Assembly: GCA_964458575.1 (NCBI GenBank)
Contig: CAYWMD010000001.1
Location: forward strand, 310,001-374,000
Source of the DNA: CAYWMD01 sp964458575
GTDB taxonomy: Bacteria; Verrucomicrobiota; Verrucomicrobiia; Limisphaerales; JADLHS01
Length of the DNA stretch: 64,000 nucleotides
Reading direction: 5' to 3'
The notes beneath the pieces were generated by a model, which did not search any database, was not told the origin of the DNA, and saw only the letters and a list, made by a program, of their open reading frames with translations. The translations under genes were made by a program, and so were the position numbers. Shown here piece by piece: positions 42,991 through 50,246 of this stretch. The stretch's first letter is position 1; every line of letters begins with the position of its first letter.

Positions 42991-44491
42991 AACTGGCGCG
43001 CGGCCGTCCCGGCCGCAGCAGTCACGATTGCGTTCCGACGTCGCTACTGGATTTGTCCCGGCTTTAACGTCGGACGCGCTGCGCCCGGGACGGGCGCGCT
43101 CCGGCGCACCTGACACGGCCAATGCGCCATCCGTCACATTGCCGCTGCGGTTTGTCATCACCGGACTTCTGGCCCTGTTCACCAGCATCGGCTGGTTGAT
43201 TGCCAGACCGGACATGCTCGCCAACTACCACTACAACCAACACATCATCGCGGTGACACATCTGTTCACGCTGGGGTGGATGTGCTCGGTGGTCATGGGC
43301 GCGATGTATCAACTCGTGCCGGTGGCGTTGGAAACGCGGCTGTACAGCGAGCGCCTCGCAAAATGGCAGTTTGCGCTTCACGTTATCGGCTTCGCCGGCA
43401 TGGTCTGGATGTTTTGGATCTGGAACATGAAACAGGTCGGCCACTTCGGCTCGGTGCTGGCGGTAAGCGTGGGGTTGTTTGTTTACAACATCGCGCGCAC
43501 GCTGGCCCGCGCACCGCGTTGGAGCGTGACCGCCACGGCCATTGCTGCCGCGCTCGCTTGGATTACTTTCACCATCGCCGCCGGGTTGGCGATTGCGGCG
43601 GCCAAATGCGCTTACGATTCTGAATCCGGTCTCGCCACTGCCGCGGGGGTCAGCACCGTGGTGAACGGTTTGCGCCTCCTAGCGCGCTTTATGTCGCACT
43701 TCGATCAAATCAGCGCCATGCACGCGCACGCGCATCTGGGGGGCATCGGCTTCTTCACAATGCTCATCGTCGGTGTTTCCTACAAACTGATTCCAATGTT
43801 CACGCTGAGCGAAATACAAAACAAACGCCGCGCCGCACTGTCTGTGGCGCTGCTCAATATCGGCCTGCTCGGTTCGTTCCTGACCATTTTGTTGCGTAGT
43901 CCTTGGAAAATCGTTTTTGCGGCGATGATTGTCTCGGCCCTCGCCGTTTACGGTTGGGAACTCCGCGCCATTTTGCGCGCCCGCAAACGCGCCACGCTCG
44001 ACTGGGGCTTGAAATCGTTTCTGACCGCCGTGGGAATGCTGGTCCCGGTTTCGTTATTGTCATTTGTTCTGGCCTGGCCGGGGCTGCCGCTCAACGCGCG
44101 CACCGGCCAGCTTGAAAATCTCTACGGATTCCTCGGCTTCATCGGTGTGATAACGTTCGCCATCATCGGCATGCTTTACAAAATCGTTCCGTTCCTCGCG
44201 TGGTTCGGGGTTTACAGCCGGCATATTGGCCGCGCGAAAGTGCCAGCATTCCACGAAATGTATTCCACGCGCTTGCAACTGATCGGCTACTGGAGTTTTC
44301 TCGGCGGCCTAGTGGTGACCGGCGCCGGGATTGTTTCGTCCGGCAACCCGCTTGTGCGGGCCGGGTCTGGCTTGCTCGCGTTGAGCGCTGCCACTTTGGC
44401 TGTGAACGTTGTGAAAATCCTCGGCCACTTTGTGCGACCACGAGTCCTTCCGCTCTCAACAACTCAACCGATCCCCACCGCGTCAAAATGA
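42956..44491 (+). CDS. Polytopic heme-copper oxidase subunit I-/NnrS-like membrane protein
   Basis: 511 residues from the ATG at 42956, overlapping the DUF2249 gene. The first 60 residues (ETGARPSRPQQSRL...ALRPGRARSGAPD) are read from a GC-rich intergenic-type repeat; the true protein may start later, near 43139. About twelve membrane helices follow. Conserved His pairs fit heme or metal binding: NYHYNQHIIAVTHLFTLGWM and MSHFDQISAMHAHAHLGGIGFFTML, then VGVSYKLIPMFTLSE. These blocks resemble the cbb3/NorB-like domain in heme-copper oxidases and NnrS proteins linked to nitric oxide. The DUF59 gene overlaps its stop by 4 bases. Confidence 0.75.
   Translation: MEASLPISAAPETGARPSRPQQSRLRSDVATGFVPALTSDALRPGRARSGAPDTANAPSVTLPLRFVITGLLALFTSIGWLIARPDMLANYHYNQHIIAVTHLFTLGWMCSVVMGAMYQLVPVALETRLYSERLAKWQFALHVIGFAGMVWMFWIWNMKQVGHFGSVLAVSVGLFVYNIARTLARAPRWSVTATAIAAALAWITFTIAAGLAIAAAKCAYDSESGLATAAGVSTVVNGLRLLARFMSHFDQISAMHAHAHLGGIGFFTMLIVGVSYKLIPMFTLSEIQNKRRAALSVALLNIGLLGSFLTILLRSPWKIVFAAMIVSALAVYGWELRAILRARKRATLDWGLKSFLTAVGMLVPVSLLSFVLAWPGLPLNARTGQLENLYGFLGFIGVITFAIIGMLYKIVPFLAWFGVYSRHIGRAKVPAFHEMYSTRLQLIGYWSFLGGLVVTGAGIVSSGNPLVRAGSGLLALSAATLAVNVVKILGHFVRPRVLPLSTTQPIPTASK
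42990..43108. repeat. GARPSR-type repeat inside a coding region (copy 2)
   Basis: AAACTGGCGCGCGGCCGTCC begins just after the DUF2249 stop codon and runs to GGGACGGGCGCGCTCCGGCG. It matches copy 1 (23743-23856, opposite strand). Here it is translated as the N-terminus of the NnrS-like protein. Confidence 0.6.
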
Positions 44492-44805
44492 ATTCGACCA
44501 CCGTGTCAGCAACCACCGTGTGGGACGCGCTCCGCACGGTGTATGATCCCGAACTCGGCTGCAACATCGTGGACCTCGGCCTGGTCTATGACATCACCAT
44601 TGACGGCACAAAGGTCCGCGTGACCATGACGCTCACCACGCCCGGCTGTCCGATGCACGAAAGTCTTTGCGGCGGCGTGCAGATCGCGTTGCTGAATCTG
44701 GAAGGCGTGGACGATGCGGAAGTCGAACTGGTCTGGGATCCCCCCTGGCATCCTTCGATGATGACCGAAGACGGTCGGGCGCGAACGGGTGTGCGGGTCG
44801 GCTGA
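44488..44805 (+). CDS. DUF59/MIP18 family protein (SufT-like)
   Basis: 105 residues from the ATG at 44488, overlapping the upstream stop by 4 bases. Family blocks: VWDALRTVYDPELGCNIVDLGLVYDITIDGTKVRVTMTLTTPGCPMHESLCGGVQIAL, then VDDAEVELVWDPPWHPSMMTEDGRARTGV. The two Cys (PGCPM and SLCGG) are those of iron-sulfur-assembly-type members. It likely assists Fe-S or metal maturation of the respiratory proteins in this block. Last gene of the plus-strand operon, convergent with the Crp/Fnr gene 32 bases away. Confidence 0.9.
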   Translation: MNSTTVSATTVWDALRTVYDPELGCNIVDLGLVYDITIDGTKVRVTMTLTTPGCPMHESLCGGVQIALLNLEGVDDAEVELVWDPPWHPSMMTEDGRARTGVRVG

Positions 44806-44837
44806 GCCCCCGGAGCGCCGCGCGCCGGGCAAACCGT

Positions 44838-45560
44838 TCATTCTCCCAGATTCTTGCGCAACAGCGCGTTCAACTTCGCGGGTGAAATCACCGTGAGCGT
44901 CTTGCCCTTCACGTTGATGAGCTTTTGCTCGCGGAACTTGGCCAGCGTGCGCGAGAACGTTTCGCTTACCGTGCCCAGTTCGGCGGCGAGCACACGCTTG
45001 GTCATCGTCAACTCGATGCGCACCGGCGATTGACCCTCGCGATTCGGACACCGCTTCACCAGCCAGTTGGCGAGGCGGGTTTCCACGTCCTTGAGTGTCA
45101 GGTCATCCAGCAACCCCACCAGCACGCGCAAGTGCTGGCTCATCGCCCCCAACATTCGCAGCGCCAGTTCGGGCTGGCGTTTGAGCAAGGCAACGAATTC
45201 ATTCTTTTGCACGAGCAACACTTGCGACGACTCCAACGCCCGCGCGTCGGCGGGATAGCCGGTTTCCGTCGCGAGCGTTGCTTCGGCGAAGGATTCGCCC
45301 GAGCGGAAGACGTGAATGACCTGTTCCTTGCCGCTGGCGCTGACACGATGCACGTTGACCGCGCCTTTCTGCACGACATAGAAACCATGCGAAGGGTCGC
45401 GTTCGTGAAAAAGGTATTCGCCCTTGGCCAGGCTCTTCAAAGCCGCGATGGCCGCGACTGCTTTCACGTCCTCCAGCGGCAGACCGACAAACAACTGACA
45501 GGAGCGCAGTGTGTTGACCGTCGCGGTCAATCTCAGGTCGTTCAGGGAAAGGCTGTTCAT
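44838..45560 (-). CDS. Crp/Fnr family transcription regulator (Dnr-like)
   Basis: 240 residues from the ATG at 45560. cNMP-binding-type sensor domain: LFVGLPLEDVKAVAAIAALKSLAKGEYLFHERDPSHGFYVVQKGAVNVHRVSASGKEQVIHVFRSGESFAEATLATETGYPADARA. Dimer helix and winged helix-turn-helix: LTMTKRVLAAELGTVSETFSRTLAKFREQKLINV. There is no N-terminal 4-Cys cluster as in Fnr (only a single Cys near 21), so it looks like a Dnr/NNR-type sensor of NO or nitrite. It is co-transcribed with DUF2249 copy 3 (12 bases apart). Its expected target sequence (TTGAC-N4-ATCAA) is found at two promoters of the facing respiratory genes. Confidence 0.93.
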   Translation of the reverse strand: MNSLSLNDLRLTATVNTLRSCQLFVGLPLEDVKAVAAIAALKSLAKGEYLFHERDPSHGFYVVQKGAVNVHRVSASGKEQVIHVFRSGESFAEATLATETGYPADARALESSQVLLVQKNEFVALLKRQPELALRMLGAMSQHLRVLVGLLDDLTLKDVETRLANWLVKRCPNREGQSPVRIELTMTKRVLAAELGTVSETFSRTLAKFREQKLINVKGKTLTVISPAKLNALLRKNLGE

Positions 45561-45572
45561 TGTTTCGCGGTT

Positions 45573-45830
45573 TCAGTCGGTCTCCCGCCAGAAAAAAGTA
45601 ATCCAGCTTCCGTCGCCGCCCCGTTCGACCTTGGCGTTGAATCCCGCGCCGCCGAGCCTTTCGATCAACGGCGCCGGCAGGAAGGGCGCGATGACGGCGA
45701 GGCCTTCGCCAAGCTCGAGCGCCTCCACCTGCCGGCGGATTTCCGGCAACGGTTCCTCGCCCTGCGCCAGGGCGGGACGAACGTCGAGCTTCTTGAATTG
45801 TTTTGGTCGGGACATCGAGGCCTGGTTCAT
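45573..45830 (-). CDS. DUF2249 protein (single domain)
   Basis: 85 residues from the ATG at 45830 (a second ATG at 45815 is possible). One domain: KLDVRPALAQGEEPLPEIRRQVEALELGEGLAVIAPFLPAPLIERLGGAGFNAKVERGGDGSWITFFWRE. This matches the two domains in the tandem protein at 42472-42990. Located upstream of the Crp/Fnr gene in one operon, so it may act in the same nitrogen-oxide response. Cytoplasmic. Confidence 0.87.
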   Translation of the reverse strand: MNQASMSRPKQFKKLDVRPALAQGEEPLPEIRRQVEALELGEGLAVIAPFLPAPLIERLGGAGFNAKVERGGDGSWITFFWRETD

Positions 45831-46006
45831 CGGGCCGGCATCGAATCCCGACCGCCCGTTTTTTGCGCCGACAACATTAACTTTTTTAGCCGCAATTCAG
45901 CAGCAGTTGATTTTATTCGTGAAGCTAAACAGGCGTAACAAATAATGCAAAGATTATCACAAGATTGGTGAGGCAGGGTGACCGGACGGGGCGCAAACTG
46001 CCTCAA

Positions 46007-46954
46007 ATGCAAAAAGTATTGGGCCGACAGGAAAGGGAACAGCTTGCCAAACCGCTTGAGGCTGCGGTTGCGCCCATGTCCGCGCCCGGGCCGGCACCGA
46101 TGGCGCAAGCCTGCCTGGACACCGCTTTTGGCCGGCCGCGGAATTTTCTGGATAATCGTTTCGCGTATGCCGTGATTTCCCAGCGCGCGAAGGGGTTGTC
46201 CATTGGCGTCAATCTCAACCCGGACAAGAAGTGCAACTTCGATTGCTTCTACTGTGAAGTGAACCACGGGGAGATTCCGCGCGACCGCGAGATTGACGTA
46301 AAGGTGATGTCGGCCGAATTGCAGAATTTGCTGAGTCTGGTGTACGAGGACAAGCTGCGCGAAGTGGCCTGGTTTCGGCACCTGCCGGCGGACTTGTTAA
46401 AATTGAAAGCCGTGGCCCTGAGTGGCGAGGGCGAACCCACGCTTTGCCCCAAGTTCGGCGAGGTGGTGCGCGAGGTGGTGCACATCCGGTCCCAGGGCCG
46501 GTTTCCGTTTTTCAAGATCGTGCTCATCACCAACACCGCCGGCCTGGGCCTGCCGGAGACGCGGTTGGGGCTGCACCTGCTCACTTCGCACGACGAGATC
46601 TGGGTCAAGCTGGACGCGGGCACGCAGGATTACATGAACAAGGTCAACCGGTCCGACATTTCGTTGCGCAAGGTGCTGGCCAACATCCTGGTGATCGGCC
46701 GCGAACGTCCGGTGGTCATTCAAAGTTTGTTCCCGTTGATGGCCGACCAGGAACCGCCTGCCGAGGAAATCGAGCAATACGTCCAGCGGCTTCACGAGTT
46801 GAAAGCTGGCGGCGCGCAGATCGCCATGGTGCAGATTTATTCCGCGCATCGCCCGCCGCACCGCAACGACTGCGGCCATTTACCGTTGAAGAGCCTTTCC
46901 TACATCGCCCGCCGCGTGCGCGAAGTCACCGGCCTGAGGGCGGAGGTTTTTTAA
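46007..46954 (+). CDS. Radical SAM protein
   Basis: 315 residues from the ATG at 46007; a later ATG at 46100 (MAQACLDTAFGRPRNF) is also possible. The radical SAM cluster motif CNFDCFYC (CxxxCxxC) sits near residue 80 in the start-at-46007 numbering, preceded by SIGVNLNPDKK. The fold continues with LSGEGEPTLCPKFGEVVREVV, IVLITNTAGLGLPETRLGLHLL, DEIWVKLDAGTQDYMNKVNRSD, VVIQSLFPLMADQEPP and IYSAHRPPHRNDC. This is the Fe-S radical enzyme group similar to wyosine- or pyruvate-formate-lyase-activating-like proteins of unknown substrate. Transcribed divergently from the DUF2249-Crp operon. Confidence 0.85.
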   Translation: MQKVLGRQEREQLAKPLEAAVAPMSAPGPAPMAQACLDTAFGRPRNFLDNRFAYAVISQRAKGLSIGVNLNPDKKCNFDCFYCEVNHGEIPRDREIDVKVMSAELQNLLSLVYEDKLREVAWFRHLPADLLKLKAVALSGEGEPTLCPKFGEVVREVVHIRSQGRFPFFKIVLITNTAGLGLPETRLGLHLLTSHDEIWVKLDAGTQDYMNKVNRSDISLRKVLANILVIGRERPVVIQSLFPLMADQEPPAEEIEQYVQRLHELKAGGAQIAMVQIYSAHRPPHRNDCGHLPLKSLSYIARRVREVTGLRAEVF

Positions 46955-46980
46955 GACCGGCCCGGACTCGTTCGATCCGA

Positions 46981-48357
46981 CTACACCTCCACCGCGCGGC
47001 CTGGCTGGGGCTGGATGATTTTCATCTTCGGGTGCCGCCGCCGGATTTTTTCCTCAAACCATTTCCGGGCGCCATCATCGCCGTGGCCGAGCAAAACCGC
47101 GCGCGGCGACACCTGGCTTACGAAATCCAGCAAGTCCGTCCGGTTGGCATGGGCGGTGAGGTCAAAATCCTGCACGTCGCAGTGACGGGTGACGCGGCCA
47201 ACACCCGGACTGAAAACAAACGTCTCGCCCGGCTTGGCCTTCTTCAAACGGCCACCCGGGGTGTCGGGATCCGCGTAGCCGACGAAGAAGATGGATTGAC
47301 GCGAGTCACCGATCATACGCGCAGCCAGATCGTGAGCGGCGGTGTTTTCGCTCATCATGCCGGACGTGAGCACAAAGATGCGACCACCGGAGAGTTTCAT
47401 TTTTTCCGCCTGCCCTTTTTCGAGCACGACGAGGTTCAGCGACTCGTTCAGTTGCAGGTTTGAATGTTGGCGATGCGTGCGGTGGGCTTCGAGATCGTAG
47501 ATCTCGGTGAAGACGCGGCCCAACCCGCCTATGTAAATGGGTTGGCGCACGAGCTTGCCCTCCCGCATGAGCAGTGCGAGCAAGGCCAAGATTTCCTGCG
47601 TACGGCCCAGCGCAAACGACGGAATCAAGATGCAACCTTTCCGTTTCAACGCGCGTTGGATCGCAGCAGTGAGACGCGCCACCTCGCTCACCCGGTTGAC
47701 GCCCTTGGGCACAGCGCGATTGCCGCGCGTGGTTTCCATGATGAGCACGTCGGCCTTCACGCCCTCGAACCGCGCGGCGCGCAAAATCGTCTGGTCGTGG
47801 AAACACACATCGCCGGTGTAAAACAACGTCTCCCTTTTTCCGCGCACCATGATGCCCGCCGAACCCAGGGTGTGCCCCGCATCGTAAAACTCCAGCGTGG
47901 GCGACGGAAACCCGGCCTGCGTCTTGTGAAACGCCGCCCATTCCACTTCGCGGTTGTATCGGAAACCTTGAAACACCGGCGCGATGTCGTCCACCTCGTT
48001 GTGGGTGTAAAGCGGATACTCCTTGATGCCCAACTCGTCGCGTTGCCGGGTCATGACATTGACCGAATTGTGCAGGACACGCTCGACGATGAAATAGCTC
48101 AACTGGGTCATCAGCACGTGCGCCTTCGGAAAATGCCGCAGCGCCACCGGCAAGGTGCCCACGTGATCATGGTGACAATGCGAGATGGCGATGGCGTCCA
48201 ATTCCTCGTTGCGGATGAATTTGAACGCGGGAAGGCCCTCCCGACCATCGCGCTTGGGGTGCATGCCCGAATCCATCAACAGCCGGTGACCGTCAATGTC
48301 CACAAACCACGCGCTGGCGCCGATGTCCGTGTCAGGATTGAGATTTATGATACGCAT
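46981..48357 (-). CDS. Metallo-beta-lactamase fold, beta-CASP-type exonuclease-like protein
   Basis: 458 residues from the ATG at 48357. The Zn-binding signature is AISHCHHDHVGTLP (HxHxDH), then EFYDAGHTLGSAGIMV, TLFYTGDVCF and METTRGNRAVP. The beta-CASP insert has ILIPSFALGRTQEILALLALLM, with IFVLTSGMM and, at the end, DLTAHANRTDLLDFVSQVSPRAVLLGHGDDGARKWFEEKIR. It is related to bacterial CPSF/RNase J-like RNA nucleases; cytoplasmic, likely RNA processing or repair. The N-terminal domain starts directly at MRIINLNPDTDIGAS, so the start is well set. It is alone in its unit. Confidence 0.88.
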   Translation of the reverse strand: MRIINLNPDTDIGASAWFVDIDGHRLLMDSGMHPKRDGREGLPAFKFIRNEELDAIAISHCHHDHVGTLPVALRHFPKAHVLMTQLSYFIVERVLHNSVNVMTRQRDELGIKEYPLYTHNEVDDIAPVFQGFRYNREVEWAAFHKTQAGFPSPTLEFYDAGHTLGSAGIMVRGKRETLFYTGDVCFHDQTILRAARFEGVKADVLIMETTRGNRAVPKGVNRVSEVARLTAAIQRALKRKGCILIPSFALGRTQEILALLALLMREGKLVRQPIYIGGLGRVFTEIYDLEAHRTHRQHSNLQLNESLNLVVLEKGQAEKMKLSGGRIFVLTSGMMSENTAAHDLAARMIGDSRQSIFFVGYADPDTPGGRLKKAKPGETFVFSPGVGRVTRHCDVQDFDLTAHANRTDLLDFVSQVSPRAVLLGHGDDGARKWFEEKIRRRHPKMKIIQPQPGRAVEV

Positions 48358-48671
48358 AGGGTTCTGGTGTTAGGACCGGTTCAGTTGTCGTCCGTGACCG
48401 CCGCGTGGTCCAGCCGCGCAACCGGTGAAGGCGGTCGCTGCCACTCGTTCGCGCCGTGAGGGGAACGCATCGTGCCGCCCGGTTGGGAATCAATCATTTT
48501 TCGCTCAGTCAGGAAGCGAGTTGTCTTGAAATGCGGGTCCACGATACCCGCCCACCGCACGTTGGCCAGCCAAATCGCCAGCGCCGCCAGCGCCTTTTTC
48601 CTTTGCGCTTGAACATCTACCGCCTAGCCTTGTCCGACCTACGTGACAAACTCGAACATGTTCAGTTCCTT
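48358..48671. other. Divergent intergenic region, no gene seen
   Basis: 314 bases between the beta-CASP gene (minus) and the first M16 gene (plus). An open frame covers part of it, but its translation has no signal or domain. A loose inverted repeat (TTGTC, 10 bases, GACAA at about 48628-48647) lies about 25-45 bases before the M16 start. Nothing else stands out. Confidence 0.45.
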
Positions 48672-50246
48672 ATGCGTGCGTTGAAGTATCGCCGGCCCAT
48701 CGCGGTCGGAATTCTGGCTTGGCTGATCCTCGCCCTCCTGCCCCTGGCCGCCCAGCAGGTGCCCGTCGTGGAAAAACAACTCTCCAACGGCATGAAACTG
48801 TTGCTGCTGCCGCGCCACGACGACCCGGCGGTCGCCGGCGGCTGGGTGGCGCGGGTTGGCAGTTCCAACGAGCGTCCCGGCATCACGGGCATTGCCCACC
48901 TCTTCGAGCACATGATGTTCAAAGGCACGCCCACCATCGGCACGAAAAATTACCAGCGCGACCTCGAAATTATTGCCGAACAGGAAAGCATCCGCGACCA
49001 GATGCGCGCGGAGGAATCCAAGATGCGCACGGCCATCCGGCGCGGTGAAATTGACGACTTGCTGAAACCGGAAAACAAAACGGAACGCTACAAGGAACTG
49101 GAAAAGCAGTTCAACCAGCTCATCGCCGAGCAGCGCGAAATTCTCGTGAAGAACGAATTCGACAAGATTTACCGCTCCAACGGCGGGTCGGGCATGAACG
49201 CGTTCACGTCGGACGACATGACGGCTTACTTCATCCAGGTTCCAGCGAACAAACTGGAGCTTTGGATGTGGATGGAATCCGAGCGCCTTTTGCGTCCGGT
49301 CTTTCGTGAGTTTTACGCCGAACGCGACGTGGTGTTCGAGGAACGACGGATGCGCACCGAGTCCACGCCGCTCGGTAAATTCGAGGAGACGTTCAACGCG
49401 CTCTTTTGGGAATCGCATCCCTATGGCTGGCCCACGGTGGGCTGGCCGTCGGACATTCCGGCAATTTCCAAGGCCCAGGCGGACGATTTTTACTCAACCT
49501 ATTACGCCCCGCAAAACATCACGGTGATTCTCGTCGGCGATTTTGATCCGGAAAAGACGGCGGCGCTGGCCGAACAATACTTTGGCCGCATTCCGCGCGG
49601 GCCGAAGGAAGCGCCCGAAGTTGTCACGCTCGAAGTGAAGCAACCCGCCGAGAAGCGCATGAACGCCGAGGCGGAAACGAATCCACAGGTAGACATCCTC
49701 TGGCACACGGTGCCATTTGGTCACAAGGATTCGTATTCGCTGGAGATTCTTGGCCAGGTGCTGGCCACACGCACCGGCCGGCTTTACAAGGGCCTCGTGC
49801 TGGGTCGGGAAATCGCCACCGAAACCTGGGCGGACCAACGCTCCCAGAAATGGGCGGGTTACTTCAACGCGGGCGGCGAAGCCAAGGACGGCCGCACGCC
49901 CGCCGAAGTTGAAGCCGCCATCTACGCAGAAATCGAAAAACTACAACGGGAACAAGTGCCAGCCGACGAATTGCAAAAGGTAAAAAATAATTTCGCCGCG
50001 GCGGAATACCGCAAGCTCTCGTCCAACATGGCGATCCTCATGCAGTTGATTTTCAATGAAGGCTCGGGTACCTGGCGCGAGATCAACGAGGCCGCGGCCA
50101 AGTATCAGGCGGTGACCGCCGAGGACGTGATGCGCGTCGCGAAGGAATACTTCACCAAAGAGAATCGCGCGGTGGCCACTTACACGCGGAAGGCGGCGAC
50201 GGCAAAAGAAGAGAAAGCCGAAGAAAAGAAATCTACCAGGTCATGA
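48672..50246 (+). CDS. M16 zinc peptidase (active subunit)
   Basis: 524 residues from the ATG at 48672, with an N-terminal signal or anchor (MRALKYRRPIAVGILAWLILALLPLAAQQ). The inverzincin HxxEH motif is IAHLFEHMMFKG (about 75-83), with the distal Glu further on (FREFYAERDVVFEERRM). A charged helical insertion (QESIRDQMRAEESKMRTAIRRGEIDDLLKPENKTERYKEL) follows. Then come the second half (FYSTYYAPQNITVILVGDF) and a Lys/Glu-rich end. It likely degrades peptides in the periplasm together with the second M16 protein, whose start overlaps its stop by 4 bases. Confidence 0.92.
   Translation: MRALKYRRPIAVGILAWLILALLPLAAQQVPVVEKQLSNGMKLLLLPRHDDPAVAGGWVARVGSSNERPGITGIAHLFEHMMFKGTPTIGTKNYQRDLEIIAEQESIRDQMRAEESKMRTAIRRGEIDDLLKPENKTERYKELEKQFNQLIAEQREILVKNEFDKIYRSNGGSGMNAFTSDDMTAYFIQVPANKLELWMWMESERLLRPVFREFYAERDVVFEERRMRTESTPLGKFEETFNALFWESHPYGWPTVGWPSDIPAISKAQADDFYSTYYAPQNITVILVGDFDPEKTAALAEQYFGRIPRGPKEAPEVVTLEVKQPAEKRMNAEAETNPQVDILWHTVPFGHKDSYSLEILGQVLATRTGRLYKGLVLGREIATETWADQRSQKWAGYFNAGGEAKDGRTPAEVEAAIYAEIEKLQREQVPADELQKVKNNFAAAEYRKLSSNMAILMQLIFNEGSGTWREINEAAAKYQAVTAEDVMRVAKEYFTKENRAVATYTRKAATAKEEKAEEKKSTRS

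Noticed and set aside
45900..45925. FNR box upstream of the DUF2249-Crp operon (TTGATTTTATTCGT)
   Set aside because: Only the left half-site matches; the right half lacks ATCAA.
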